Below, piece by piece: positions 30,915-39,676 of a stretch of DNA of 64,000 nucleotides. Numbering within the stretch: the first letter of the stretch is position 1; every line of letters begins with the position of its first letter. The stretch lies in assembly GCF_014200675.1 (NCBI RefSeq), contig NZ_JACHCI010000021.1, positions 45,717 through 109,716 on the forward strand, in the 5' to 3' direction. The notes under the pieces are model-generated. The model saw nothing but the letters and a program-made list of their open reading frames with translations, was not told the origin of the DNA and did not search any database. The stretch is from Janthinobacterium saanense (GTDB taxonomy: Bacteria; Pseudomonadota; Gammaproteobacteria; Burkholderiales; Burkholderiaceae_D). The translations under genes were made by a program, and so were the position numbers.

Positions 30915-31466
30915 TTATTCGTCTTTTGGCCTGCGCTTGCGGCGCAGGCTGATGGCGTCGAACACGCCATCACGCAGCAGCAGCGCGTGGACCAGGCCGG
31001 CGAGGATGTGGCCCAGCACCAGCACGAAGAACAGCTCGCCCAGCACGGTATGCAGCGAGCGCAGCAGGGCGTAATGGGCCACATTGGGCGCTAGCAGCGG
31101 CGGCAATGTGGCTCCGGCCAGCAGTGGCAGCGGGAAGTTGCCGGCCGACAGCATGGCCCAGCCGATCAGCGGCATGGCCAGCATGCAGCCGTACAGCAGC
31201 CAGTGTGACCCATGCGCTGCCAGGCGCAAGGTGACCGGCAAGGTCGATGGCAATGCCGGCACGGGGCTGAACAGGCGCAGCAGCAGGCGCAGCACGGCCA
31301 GTAGCAGCAGTGCCAGCCCCAGCGGTTTGTGCAAGTTGAGCAAGGTCACATGCCAGTGTGAAACGGTCGCCACCATGCCGGTGCCGATCAGCAGCATGGC
31401 CAGCAGCAAGGGCGCCATGGTCCAGTGCAGCAGGCGCAAGGTCAATGAAAAGCGCGGTGATGTCAT
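30915..31466 (-). CDS. Cytochrome b561 family membrane protein
   Basis: The 183-residue protein has four predicted membrane helices with the conserved histidines of the b561 fold: LLHWTMAPLLLAML, LNLHKPLGLALLLL, HGSHWLLYGCMLAMPLIGW and LHTVLGELFFVLVLGHILAG. It should carry two haems b and pass electrons between quinol and a periplasmic partner. Its start overlaps the stop of the catalase-like gene by 4 nt (ATGA), so the two products are made together and probably work together. Confidence 0.9.
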   Translation of the reverse strand: MTSPRFSLTLRLLHWTMAPLLLAMLLIGTGMVATVSHWHVTLLNLHKPLGLALLLLAVLRLLLRLFSPVPALPSTLPVTLRLAAHGSHWLLYGCMLAMPLIGWAMLSAGNFPLPLLAGATLPPLLAPNVAHYALLRSLHTVLGELFFVLVLGHILAGLVHALLLRDGVFDAISLRRKRRPKDE

Positions 31467-32533
31467 CGTGATGCTCCTGGTGTAGCGTGCAGCGCCGCCT
31501 GTTCGCCGGTGCGCAGATTGTAGGAACGGGCATAAGCGCCGGAACGGGCGGCCAGCAGCGGGTCGTTCGACACCTGTATGCCGCGCGGCAATACGGTCGG
31601 GTCGAAATTGATGTCGCGGCAGGGGCCGTCATCTTGCGCGACCGTGCTTTCCAGGGTCAGCACGCCGGCGTCGATCACCTGACGGTCGTCTGGCCAGGCG
31701 ATGGTGGCGTCGTTGCCGGGATCGCCAGGCTTGGCCAGTTGCAATTGCAAATGCCAGCGTTGTGGCCCGGCGCGCAGGCGTTCTGCCAGCTCATCCTGCA
31801 AGGCGTTCGGATCGCTGGCTGCGGCAGGCGAGAGCGGTGCGGCGTTGGCTTCTGGTAATACCGACCAGCGCGCAAGATGGTGCACGCCCTTGCCATCGAC
31901 CAGTTCGAACGCATTGATGCTGTAGAAACGGGTGTTGGCAAACGAAGACGTCGGCGGGTGGCCCTTCACCCATAGACGGAAGGCGGACGATTCGGGATGG
32001 GCCGCAAAAAAGGCTGGCAGGCGCGTCGGGTCCGGTTTGCCCGTGCCTGGCACGGGGCGCGAAGCTTGCAGGTTGTCATAAAAACCCTGCGGCGTATTGA
32101 CGATGAAGACCGGTGTGTTGTTCATGCCGGTACGCCACTGTTCACCGTTGGACTGGGTGAATTGCAGCGCCAGGCTGCGCACGGGGCCTGCCGTGTCCGC
32201 CACGGCAGGATTGCCACCGGGAACGGCGAAACGGCCGATCACGGGCGTGCGCACCTTGTCAAACACTGCCGCGCTGGAATAGGGCGTGCCCAGTCCATTG
32301 CCTTCAAAGTAGCCGGCGACACACATGCCCTTGGCATGGTTGCGGCGAAAGCCTGGATGCTGACCAAAGTCGGCATGAAAATTGTCGATGATGAGGACAG
32401 GGGTCAATCGGTCTGGGCTCAGCCAGCCGGCTGCGTAGGCATACGCTGCCACCAGGGCCGCGCCCGTGACGGCAATGACGGCGAGCGGCAGCATGCGTGC
32501 CAGCTGCTTGCTGCCTGTGGGGGGGATGGGCAT
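31463..32533 (-). CDS. Catalase-family peroxidase (SrpA-like)
   Basis: The 356-residue product is shorter than true catalases (about 480 aa). It has an N-terminal membrane anchor/signal (MLPLAVIAVTGAALVAAYAY), the distal-site His in RRNHAKGMCVAG, FYSINAFELVDG, and the proximal haem-ligand Tyr in ARSGAYARSYNLRTGEQ. Members reduce peroxides with an external donor, and the coupled cytochrome b561 is a plausible donor. It is preceded by a Pho-box-like array read in the minus direction, with TACAAT at 32570-32565 and an AGGAAA ribosome site. Confidence 0.88.
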   Translation of the reverse strand: MPIPPTGSKQLARMLPLAVIAVTGAALVAAYAYAAGWLSPDRLTPVLIIDNFHADFGQHPGFRRNHAKGMCVAGYFEGNGLGTPYSSAAVFDKVRTPVIGRFAVPGGNPAVADTAGPVRSLALQFTQSNGEQWRTGMNNTPVFIVNTPQGFYDNLQASRPVPGTGKPDPTRLPAFFAAHPESSAFRLWVKGHPPTSSFANTRFYSINAFELVDGKGVHHLARWSVLPEANAAPLSPAAASDPNALQDELAERLRAGPQRWHLQLQLAKPGDPGNDATIAWPDDRQVIDAGVLTLESTVAQDDGPCRDINFDPTVLPRGIQVSNDPLLAARSGAYARSYNLRTGEQAALHATPGASR

Positions 32534-32564
32534 GGGAAGTTTCCTGCAATGGGATGGAGGTCCT

Positions 32565-32610
32565 ATTGTAGGCAGTGAAAAATGACGCGGAAATGACGGA
32601 GAAATGACAG
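32565..32610 (-). promoter_or_regulatory. Phased 11-bp repeat array and promoter for the catalase-b561 operon
   Basis: On the minus strand CTGTCAT, CCGTCAT and GCGTCAT start at 32610, 32599 and 32588, exactly 11 bp apart, as in PhoB-type sites. Seven bp past the last 11-mer is TACAAT (32570-32565), with no separate -35, typical of an activator-dependent promoter. Confidence 0.7.
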
Positions 32611-32638
32611 TTTCGTCATTCCGGCAGCGAGGCCTGGG

Positions 32639-32695
32639 CTGTCATTTTTTTGTAATGGTCCTGTCATGCCCAGGTCAGCGGGCGCTCCTTACACT
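32639..32695 (+). promoter_or_regulatory. Phased 11-bp repeat array and promoter for the CzcE-like gene
   Basis: CTGTCAT (32639), TTGTAAT (32650), CTGTCAT (32661) and the weaker AGGTCAG (32672) are spaced by exactly 11 bp. A TACACT -10 follows at 32690, 7 bp beyond the last 11-mer, the same geometry as on the opposite strand. The half-site and spacing match the Pho box. Confidence 0.7.
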
Positions 32696-32750
32696 GGTTT
32701 GTATCGAGACAAGGATCTCGATTAACACACCAACCATCAGGAGCAGGACC

Positions 32751-33101
32751 ATGTTGAATTTGAAACGCGCCGCTATCGTTCTGGCCATCACCGGCTTTGC
32801 TGCCGCCACCCAAATCTCTGGCGCCCAGGCGGCAGGCTGGGCCGGCGCTTCCGTCGATTACGGCACGCCAGTGACCACCGGTATTGCCGGCCGCGTGATC
32901 ACTGTCACGGCAGATACCAGCTATGTCAGTGTCAGCAATGGCGAAACCGTGCAATTCAAGTCCGGTGACAAAATGTTCAGCTGGCATTTCGACACCTTCC
33001 CGGAAGAGGCGCGCTTCGATTTGTCGAAGATTGCCCCATCCGGCTTCACCGCCACACCGGTCCTGGTCTATGTTGCCAGCAACCCCCTGTACCGGGGTTG
33101 A
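32751..33101 (+). CDS. CzcE family metal-binding periplasmic protein
   Basis: The 116-residue precursor has a signal peptide (LKRAAIVLAITGFAAATQIS, cleaved near AQAA) and a CzcE-type domain (SVDYGTPVTTGIAGRVITVT, TSYVSVSNGETVQFKSGD, FSWHFDTFPEEARFDLSKIA). CzcE of Cupriavidus binds copper and is linked to heavy-metal resistance. The start at 32751 follows AGGAGCAGG; the longer frame to 32604 runs through the promoter array. It has no adjacent metal efflux genes and its promoter shares the repeat array with the divergent catalase operon. Confidence 0.82.
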   Translation: MLNLKRAAIVLAITGFAAATQISGAQAAGWAGASVDYGTPVTTGIAGRVITVTADTSYVSVSNGETVQFKSGDKMFSWHFDTFPEEARFDLSKIAPSGFTATPVLVYVASNPLYRG

Positions 33102-33115
33102 TGGCAGTTTCAGTC

Positions 33116-33958
33116 TTACGCTGGCAGCGAGAACAAGCCGGTAGTTAAAGCACGATATTCTTGTTCCGACGAGCTGCGGCGCGCATCGAGCAGGGCGGCG
33201 ATATCGCGGGTCGGCGTGTAGCGCAGTTGCTTGCTGCCATCGGTGGCCGCCTGGTAGATGGCTGCCACCACGGTATCCACCGCATCGGCGTCCGCTGACG
33301 CGCCCAGGCCTGCATACAGCGCGCCCACGTGTTCCAGGAAGGGCGTGTAGTCTGCGATGGCGGCGGAGTCGGCGCTTTCCGTGCCGACCCTGGCCATGAA
33401 GCCCGTTTGCATCGCGCCGCCCGGTTCGACGAGCTTGACCTGGATGCCCAGTGACGCCAGTTCGTGCGACAGCGATTCGGAATAGCCTTCCAGTGCAAAC
33501 TTCGAGGCGCAGTACAGCGAAGCCATCGGGAAACCGATGGCGCCGGCGCCCGAGCTGACGTTGATGATGGTGCCTGCACGCTGGCTGCGGAAGTGCGGCA
33601 AAATCGCCCGCGTGACGTCCATGACGCCAAACAGATTGGTATCGAACTGTTTTTTGATGGCGTCGCGCGTCAAGCCTTCGAACACACCGAACAGGCCGTA
33701 GCCTGCATTGTTCACCACCACGTCGATCTTGCCGAAGCGTGCGATGCCAGCGGCAATCGCCGTGGCGATGCTGTCGCTATCCTGCACGTCCAGGCGTGTC
33801 ACGAGTACCTGGCCAGCCTCGGCCACCCCAGTCGGCGCCTGTTCCGGCGTACGCATGGTGGCGATGACATTCCATCCAGCCTTGGCAAAAAAATGGCTAG
33901 CCGCCTCACCGAAGCCGGACGAGGCGCCGGTAATCAAAATGGTTTTCACAGTGGTCAT
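33116..33958 (-). CDS. SDR family oxidoreductase
   Basis: The 280-residue protein has the Rossmann cofactor motif TGASSGFGEAASHF, the NNAGYG stabilising motif, and the catalytic Ser-Tyr-x-x-x-Lys (SLYCASKFALEGYSES). The classical SDR layout predicts NAD(P)-dependent oxidoreduction of an unknown alcohol or ketone. The ATG at 33958 follows AAGGAG; the TTG at 33964 is less likely. It is divergent from a LysR gene 98 bp away, which probably regulates it. Confidence 0.92.
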   Translation of the reverse strand: MTTVKTILITGASSGFGEAASHFFAKAGWNVIATMRTPEQAPTGVAEAGQVLVTRLDVQDSDSIATAIAAGIARFGKIDVVVNNAGYGLFGVFEGLTRDAIKKQFDTNLFGVMDVTRAILPHFRSQRAGTIINVSSGAGAIGFPMASLYCASKFALEGYSESLSHELASLGIQVKLVEPGGAMQTGFMARVGTESADSAAIADYTPFLEHVGALYAGLGASADADAVDTVVAAIYQAATDGSKQLRYTPTRDIAALLDARRSSSEQEYRALTTGLFSLPA

Positions 33959-34056
33959 ACTCAATTCTCCTTGGATTCGATGCTGCTAATGTACGGGCTA
34001 ATGATTGATGATGTAAGCTAGCCAGTACTGAACAGACTGATGAAGGAAACCGTACA

Positions 34057-34962
34057 GTGGAAGATTTGGGATTGCGCGCCTTGAAAGTCGCGCAGGCGGT
34101 GGCCACGCATGGCAGTTTCCGGGGTGCAGCGCGTGAGATGGCCATGTCGCCCTCGTCGGTCAGCCATATCGTGGCCAATCTGGAAAGTCATCTGGGCATC
34201 CGTTTATTCCTGCGCAACACGCGCAGCGTTTCCTTGACGGAGGCGGGCGCTGCTTTTCTGGGCCGGGTACGGCCCGCCTTGAGCGAAATCACGCAGGCGA
34301 TCGACGGCGTGCATGCCTTGCGTGACCGGCCCAGCGGACTGGTGCGTATCAATGCGTCCAGCTGGGGCGCCGACCGTTTGCTGCCCATCGTGGTCGGCTT
34401 CATGCGCGACTTTCCTGACGTACGCGTCGATCTGGTGACGGAAGGGCGGCTGGTCGACATCATCGCCCAGGGCTTTGACGCAGGCTTGCGTCTGGTCACC
34501 ATCGCGCCGCAAGATATGGTGGCCTTGCCACTGGGCATACCGGAGGCATTGATCATCGTGGCGTCGCCAGCTTATCTTGCTGCCCACGGTACACCGGCCA
34601 CGCCGGGCGACTTGCTGCGGCATGAATGCATACGCGCACGCATGCCCAGCGGCAGCATCATGCGCTGGGAGTTTTCCGCGAGCCCCACCTTGCCGGAAAT
34701 CGACGTGAAAGGACGCTTGCTGCTGGGCAGTACCTTGCTCGCTGCCAAGGCCGCCGCCGCTGGTGTGGGTCTCGCTTGCGTGGAGCAGCGCGAAGCCCAG
34801 CCCATGCTGGACAACGGTAGCTTGCTGCAAGTGCTGGCGGCATGGACGCCGCCCTTCGATGGGGAAGCCTTGTATTACCCGCGCATGCGCTTGCCTTCAG
34901 CGGCGTTCCGGGCGTTTATCGATTACGTCAAAGAGTGGAAGCGACTGCAGGCCGGTCAGTAA
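34057..34962 (+). CDS. LysR-type transcriptional regulator
   Basis: The 301-residue regulator starts at GTG with AAGGAAA upstream. The N-terminal winged helix is clear (HGSFRGAAREMAMSPSSVSH and RLFLRNTRSVSLTEAG), followed by a type 2 periplasmic-binding-like effector domain (VRINASSWGADRLLPIVVGF onward). Divergent position to the SDR gene is the classic LysR-target layout, and the short intergenic region should hold its site. The stop overlaps the convergent AraC gene by 7 bp. Confidence 0.93.
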   Translation: MEDLGLRALKVAQAVATHGSFRGAAREMAMSPSSVSHIVANLESHLGIRLFLRNTRSVSLTEAGAAFLGRVRPALSEITQAIDGVHALRDRPSGLVRINASSWGADRLLPIVVGFMRDFPDVRVDLVTEGRLVDIIAQGFDAGLRLVTIAPQDMVALPLGIPEALIIVASPAYLAAHGTPATPGDLLRHECIRARMPSGSIMRWEFSASPTLPEIDVKGRLLLGSTLLAAKAAAAGVGLACVEQREAQPMLDNGSLLQVLAAWTPPFDGEALYYPRMRLPSAAFRAFIDYVKEWKRLQAGQ

Positions 34963-35900
34963 GCTGCCACGTGTTGCTCCTGGCGCGCTTGCAGCGCGCG
35001 CTGGTAGTGCCTGGGGGAACGTCCGTTGATGCGCTTGAAGGCATTGCTGAAGGCGCTCTCCGAGCCATAGCCGAGCGAGGCGGCAATCGCGCTGACGGAC
35101 GTGCGCTCGCTGCGCAGCAGGCGTTCAGCCAGGCGCATGCGCCACTCGGTCAGATAAGCCATGGGCGCTACGCCCGCGATGTTCTTGAAATAGGCGCAAA
35201 AGGTCGCGCGCGACATGGCGGCCGCTTGCGCCAGCTCGGCCAGCTGCCAGGCGCGTCCCGGATCGCCATGGATCAATTGCAGGGCGGGCGCCAGCCGCCG
35301 GTCGCCGATGGCGCGCAGCCTGCCGCTGGCGATCGACTCGGCGTTCTCGAAATAGGCCCGCAGGATTTGAATCAGCATCAGATGGGCCAGCTGCGCAGAC
35401 GCGGCAGCGACGCCCGGATGGTTGCCGTCGCGCTCCCTGACCAGCTGCTGCAGCAGCCAGTGCAGCGAGGGCGCATGTGGCGATGTCGCCTGGATATGTA
35501 TCAGCGGTGGCAATTCATCGAGCAGCAGCTGCGCATTGTCGTCGGACAGATCAACCTTGCCGCCGATCATGAAAAACTCCTCTCCGGCGCCATGCCGCGC
35601 AATCGCACCTTGACGCTTTTCTAATAGTTGCTCCAGGTCGATGGGCGCCACATCGAGACTGCTGGCGATGACATGGGGACGCGCCGCGCGCAGCAGGAAT
35701 ACATCGCCTTCGCTGACCGCGACCGGCGCGTCCTGCCCCTCCAGCACCAGCCAGCAGTGTCCACGCACGATGCCCCAGAACTTGAGCTTGTCGGAGCTGG
35801 GGATCGCCACCGCCCATGGCCCGCCAGCGATCAGCCCGCCGGAAATCACCGACTGCGCGCTCAGCAGTTTTAACAGGTCGGAAAAAGGATCGAGCATCAT
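34956..35900 (-). CDS. AraC-family regulator with cupin sensor domain
   Basis: The 314-residue protein has an N-terminal cupin-like sensor (cupin_6 type; LKFWGIVRGHCWLVLEG, VAVSEGDVFLLRAARPHVIA) and two C-terminal helix-turn-helix motifs (WQLAELAQAAAMSRATFCAY and SVSAIAASLGYGSESAFSNA). It is divergent from the SDR-GlcG-like genes at 36060, the likely target. The coding end overlaps the LysR gene by 7 bp on the opposite strand. Confidence 0.92.
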   Translation of the reverse strand: MMLDPFSDLLKLLSAQSVISGGLIAGGPWAVAIPSSDKLKFWGIVRGHCWLVLEGQDAPVAVSEGDVFLLRAARPHVIASSLDVAPIDLEQLLEKRQGAIARHGAGEEFFMIGGKVDLSDDNAQLLLDELPPLIHIQATSPHAPSLHWLLQQLVRERDGNHPGVAAASAQLAHLMLIQILRAYFENAESIASGRLRAIGDRRLAPALQLIHGDPGRAWQLAELAQAAAMSRATFCAYFKNIAGVAPMAYLTEWRMRLAERLLRSERTSVSAIAASLGYGSESAFSNAFKRINGRSPRHYQRALQARQEQHVAAY

Positions 35901-36059
35901 ATTCAGATTTTAGCGCATGAATCATCGACGCTCAAGCATTCAAAATCTTGTGTGGAGGGACTATTCTTCAGTCTTCCGGCGCTGGATGCTGTTTTCAACA
36001 GACGGCGATTCAGCGCCGGTCCATGAAGTATCCAACGGCATTACTTTGAAAGGCATGAG

Positions 36060-36905
36060 ATGACACAGCAACGTACCTGGTTTATCACCGGCGTCAACAG
36101 TGGCTTCGGCCGTTTGATGACGGAACAATTACTGGCCCGCGGCGACCGCGTGGCAGGCACCGTCCGCAAGCTGGAAACGATGGCTGATCTGAAGCAACAG
36201 TATGGCGATCGTTTGTGGCTGGCCCAGCTGGACATGACGCAGACGCAGCAGATTCAAAAGGTGGTGGGCGCCGCATTTGACGAGCTGGGCAAGATCGACG
36301 CCATCGTCAGCAACGCCGGTTACGGCTTGTTTGGCGCGGCTGAAGAACTGAGCGATGAGCAGGTGGTGCATCAGCTGGCCACCAATCTGCTGGGTCCCAT
36401 CATGCTGGTGCGGGCCGCCTTACCCCACTTGCGGGCGCAGGGCGGCGGCCGCATCATCGGCCTGTCGACCTTCGGCGGCCAGGCAACCTTGCCGGGCGGA
36501 TCGTTGTATCACGCCAGCAAATGGGGACTGGAAGGTTTCCTGGAGTCTATCGGGCAAGAACTGGCCGCTTTCCAGATCGGCGTCACCATCATCGAGCCGG
36601 GCAGCGCCCGTACCAATTTCCGCCACGGCGGCGCGCAACTGGGCCAGCCGCTGGACGCTTACCAGGGCACACCGGCAGCGATGGTGCATGCCATGCTGAA
36701 GGACACCTCGCGTCTGCCTCTGGGCGATCCGACAAAGATGTCCTCCATCATCATCGACAGCGTGGAACAAACGCCTGCGCCCAGGCGCATCGTGCTGGGC
36801 AGCGATTCCTGGGGCATCATCCGCAAGGCATTGACGGAGCGCCTGGCGGCCGTCGAAGCGCAGCAGGAGCTGGCCGCGTCGACCGATATCGTGCCTGGCG
36901 CCTGA
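36060..36905 (+). CDS. SDR family oxidoreductase
   Basis: The 281-residue protein has TGVNSGFGRLMTEQLL at the cofactor site, SNAGYG, and the catalytic Ser and YHASKWGLEGF. It resembles the SDR at 33116 in overall form but differs in sequence. It is the first gene of a run with a GlcG-like gene 12 nt downstream and an AraC-type regulator divergent upstream. The substrate is unknown. Confidence 0.92.
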   Translation: MTQQRTWFITGVNSGFGRLMTEQLLARGDRVAGTVRKLETMADLKQQYGDRLWLAQLDMTQTQQIQKVVGAAFDELGKIDAIVSNAGYGLFGAAEELSDEQVVHQLATNLLGPIMLVRAALPHLRAQGGGRIIGLSTFGGQATLPGGSLYHASKWGLEGFLESIGQELAAFQIGVTIIEPGSARTNFRHGGAQLGQPLDAYQGTPAAMVHAMLKDTSRLPLGDPTKMSSIIIDSVEQTPAPRRIVLGSDSWGIIRKALTERLAAVEAQQELAASTDIVPGA

Positions 36906-36917
36906 GAGGAGTACAAC

Positions 36918-37331
36918 ATGTCTTTAAACCTGGAAATTGCACAGAGCATGATCGCCGCCAGCCAGAACAAGGCGCGCTCGCTGGGCATTGCGGTATCGAC
37001 CGCGATCGTTGATGCAGACGGCCGCCTGTTTGCGTTTGGACGCATGGAGGGCACGCACTGGCTGTCGATCGAGGTTGCCCAGTCAAAAGCCTACACGGCT
37101 GCGCTGCTGCGGCAGGATGGCGATAAATTGCAACAGATGCCTGCTGCCACGATTGCAGCCTTGTCCGTGATGCAGGCGCGCGCGATATTGCCGATGGCTA
37201 GCGTGACAGTCTTGCGCGACCAGCAAGGCCAGTTGATCGCCGGCATCGGTTGCTCCGGCGTGGGGTCGGCCGGGGCGACGGATGAACAGGATGGCGAGTG
37301 CGCCCGTGCCGCACGCGACGCGTTTATTTAA
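36918..37331 (+). CDS. GlcG/HbpS-type haem-binding-like protein
   Basis: The 137-residue protein matches the small GlcG/HbpS family: LEIAQSMIAASQNKARSLG, VSTAIVDADGRLFAFGRMEG, SKAYTAALL and GIGCSGVGSAGATDEQDGE. HbpS binds haem and senses redox; most GlcG-like homologues are uncharacterised. There is no signal peptide, so it is cytoplasmic. It begins 12 nt after the SDR gene, on a GAGAGGAG ribosome site, so the two are co-transcribed. Confidence 0.88.
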   Translation: MSLNLEIAQSMIAASQNKARSLGIAVSTAIVDADGRLFAFGRMEGTHWLSIEVAQSKAYTAALLRQDGDKLQQMPAATIAALSVMQARAILPMASVTVLRDQQGQLIAGIGCSGVGSAGATDEQDGECARAARDAFI

Positions 37332-37414
37332 GCAAGCAGGGTAGGAACTGACGGGTGCCACTGTCTGGCGGCGGTCGCCATTTTCCCCATGGATCAATGA
37401 AAAAGGGGCAGTCG

Positions 37415-38032
37415 ATGAAGGTTTTGGTTCTTGGCGCCAATGGCAGGACGGGCCGCCTGGTGGTGGAGCATGCTCTTGAACTGGGCCATACGGTGAGCGT
37501 GCTGGTGCGCAATGCCGCACGTTTCCAGCGCGCCGGCGTGCGTGTGATCGAGGGCAATGCATTGAACGGGGAAGATGTGTTGCTGGCCATACAGGGGCAG
37601 GAAGCGGTGGTGGAGTGCATCGGCGGCGTGGCGCCGTGGAAATATCAGACACTGGAGCGTGTAGCCATGCGCCATATCGTCAGCGCCATGGACAGGGCGG
37701 GGGCACGGCGGCTGGTGGTAGTCTCGGCGATGGGTGTTGCCGATAGCGCGCGGCAGGCGCCGTGGTGGTATCGCTGGCTGCTGATGCCGACATTCTTGCG
37801 CGGCATCATTGCAGACAAGAATGCGATGGAGGCCATCGTGCGTGAGAGCGCACTGGACTGGGTGATTGCACGCGCGCCGGTCCTGATCGATGGCCCGGCG
37901 ATAGCTAGCGTGCACGTGCTGGAGCAGGGCGAAACCGGCCGCGCAGTGACGCGGGCTGATCTGGCGCTATGGCTGGTGCAGCAGTTGCAAGGCAGGGCGT
38001 ATGTGGGCCAGGCGGTGGTGATGGTAAATTGA
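37415..38032 (+). CDS. NAD(P)-binding oxidoreductase (atypical SDR/NmrA-like)
   Basis: The 205-residue protein starts with the Rossmann motif MKVLVLGANGRTGRLVVEHA and lacks the classical Tyr-Lys pair, as in NAD(P)H-binding atypical SDRs such as YwnB/BLVRB-like proteins. The family has mixed roles including flavin and quinone reduction. Start at 37415 follows AAAAGGGG; two upstream in-frame ATGs (37355, 37397) are less supported. It lies in the same orientation as the GlcG-like gene but after an 83-bp gap. Confidence 0.85.
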   Translation: MKVLVLGANGRTGRLVVEHALELGHTVSVLVRNAARFQRAGVRVIEGNALNGEDVLLAIQGQEAVVECIGGVAPWKYQTLERVAMRHIVSAMDRAGARRLVVVSAMGVADSARQAPWWYRWLLMPTFLRGIIADKNAMEAIVRESALDWVIARAPVLIDGPAIASVHVLEQGETGRAVTRADLALWLVQQLQGRAYVGQAVVMVN

Positions 38033-38102
38033 TTTTGTGTCCGATTGAACCTTTTGCCGTGTTGCAGGCATAAACGGTTAATTCCACACTCAAGGATTCA
38101 CA

Positions 38103-38636
38103 ATGAAATTTTTCTACCCTGCCATGATCGGCTTTACCGCACTGGCGCTGAGCGCCTGCGCTACTACGCCCGCCAACTTGCCGACTGCCCAGGCGCAACT
38201 GCAGCCGACGGCAGGCAACACCGCCACTGGCCTGCTGACGGTGGTGCAGCAAGCTGACCATCTGAGCGTGTCGCTGCATGCGCAAGGCGTGCCGCCGGGC
38301 TTGCATGGTTTCCATGTGCATGAGCATGGAGATTGCAGCTCGGCCGATGGCAGCAGCGCCGGTGGCCACTTTAATCCGACCAAGGAAGAGCATGGCGGTC
38401 CGCACGCCATGCATCACCATGTGGGCGATTTCGGCAACGTGACGGCGGACGCCAATGGCAATGTGGATTTTACTATCGATATTCCGCTGACGCAGCTGAC
38501 CCTGGACCCGGCTGCGCCGAATGCGCTGGCTGGCCGCAGCGTGATTTTGCATGCAGTCGCGGACGACTTGCAGACTCAGCCGACCGGCAATTCGGGCGCG
38601 CGCCTGGCGTGCGGCGTGGTGACGTTGCAGAAGTAA
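38103..38636 (+). CDS. sodC: Cu/Zn superoxide dismutase, lipoprotein
   Basis: The 177-residue precursor has a lipobox ending at Cys19 (TALALSAC), and the SodC core HGFHVHEHGDC, AGGHFNPTKEEHGG, HHHVGDFGN, and SVILHAVADDL, ending in GNSGARLACGVV with the active-site Arg. It should dismutate superoxide in the periplasm, attached to a membrane. It ends at a stable hairpin. All metal-ligand histidines appear to be present. Confidence 0.93.
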   Translation: MKFFYPAMIGFTALALSACATTPANLPTAQAQLQPTAGNTATGLLTVVQQADHLSVSLHAQGVPPGLHGFHVHEHGDCSSADGSSAGGHFNPTKEEHGGPHAMHHHVGDFGNVTADANGNVDFTIDIPLTQLTLDPAAPNALAGRSVILHAVADDLQTQPTGNSGARLACGVVTLQK

Positions 38637-38656
38637 ATAGGCAAGAAATTGACAGG

Positions 38657-38695
38657 CAACAGGCCAGCGTCCGGGAAACCGGCGTTGGCCTGTTG
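38657..38695. terminator. Bidirectional hairpin between sodC and the glycoside hydrolase gene
   Basis: CAACAGGCCAGCG and CGTTGGCCTGTTG form a 13-bp stem (one G-T pair) with a 13-nt loop, 20 bp past the sodC stop and 9 bp past the converging stop at 38705. No clear T-tract. Confidence 0.65.
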
Positions 38696-38704
38696 TGATT
38701 TGGC

Positions 38705-39676
38705 TTATTGCTTGGCGGTATTGAACGGCAAGGACAGATAATATTGTCCCAACTCCGTCAACTGGCCGCTGGCGCCCAGCAGGCTGGTGAAGTGCGGATC
38801 GGGACTCATGCGGCCGATAAACCAGGCATAGCGGAACACGTCGGCGCGGCCTTCGCACAGGGCCACCATCTCGGCCATCTGCGCCTTCTGTTTCGCCACC
38901 GTATCGATTTGCGCGCCGTCATTCTGGCTATGCCAGTTGGCCATTTCCGTGACCCAGAATGGCTTGCCGTATTTGAGCAGGCGATCGAGCTGGCCGCCCA
39001 GGCCATAGTCATACCAGTGAAACGCCAGGTAGTCGATCTGCGGATTACGCCCGTTATTGGCAGACTGGTAGGCCGCATAAAAAGCGTCCAGCCAGACCAC
39101 GGGATCGCTGAAGCCCTGCATGGTGCCCCAGGTGATGGCCGGGCCGACCAGCTTGACGCCGGTACTGGCGGCTACCGCCTCATAGCGCGGCCACAGGGCG
39201 GCAGCTTGTTGCGGCGTCAAATTGGCCTGGTCCGTCAGGTTCGGTTCGTTCAATAACAGCAAGTACTTGATGCCGGGATTGGCCTTCAGATAAGTGACCG
39301 TGTCGGCATCGTTGAAATTGCCATTCCACAGCATCGGATAATAATCCATGTTGTAGCGCGTGGCGTAGTCACTTGGCACCGCGCTGTTGGGACGGCTGCC
39401 CCAGTTGTACCACCAGCTCACGCCAGGCAACAGCGCCGAGAAGTCGGCAGGATCCGACAAGTCATAGGCGATGCCGCGCTTGGCGCTTTTTGGCGCCGCC
39501 GCGGTAGGGGCTGGCTGCGGCGCCGGGACGGCGACCGTAGTATTACCAGCGAGCGCAGCAGGGGTATTTGATGTACCCCCGCCACAGGCGCTCAGTCCGC
39601 CTGCAGCGGCCGATGCAGCAAGCAATTTCAACCATTGCCTGCGGCGCTGGTTTTCCAGTTCGAAGAAGGTGCTCAT
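38705..39676 (-). CDS. GH128-like glycoside hydrolase, Tat lipoprotein
   Basis: The 323-residue precursor combines a twin-arginine region (QRRRQWLKLLAASAAAGG) with a lipobox LSAC (Cys31), followed by a Pro/Ala linker. The catalytic core (about residues 65-320) has the Glyco_hydro_cc fold: LLLLNEPNLTDQ with the acid-base Glu and FWVTEMANW with the nucleophile Glu, a pattern of GH128 endo-beta-1,3-glucanases. It may digest fungal or algal glucan outside the cell. The start at 39676 (MSTFFELENQ) is chosen because it precedes the signal. A minus-strand TATAAT (39772-39767) is 90 bp upstream. Confidence 0.82.
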   Translation of the reverse strand: MSTFFELENQRRRQWLKLLAASAAAGGLSACGGGTSNTPAALAGNTTVAVPAPQPAPTAAAPKSAKRGIAYDLSDPADFSALLPGVSWWYNWGSRPNSAVPSDYATRYNMDYYPMLWNGNFNDADTVTYLKANPGIKYLLLLNEPNLTDQANLTPQQAAALWPRYEAVAASTGVKLVGPAITWGTMQGFSDPVVWLDAFYAAYQSANNGRNPQIDYLAFHWYDYGLGGQLDRLLKYGKPFWVTEMANWHSQNDGAQIDTVAKQKAQMAEMVALCEGRADVFRYAWFIGRMSPDPHFTSLLGASGQLTELGQYYLSLPFNTAKQ

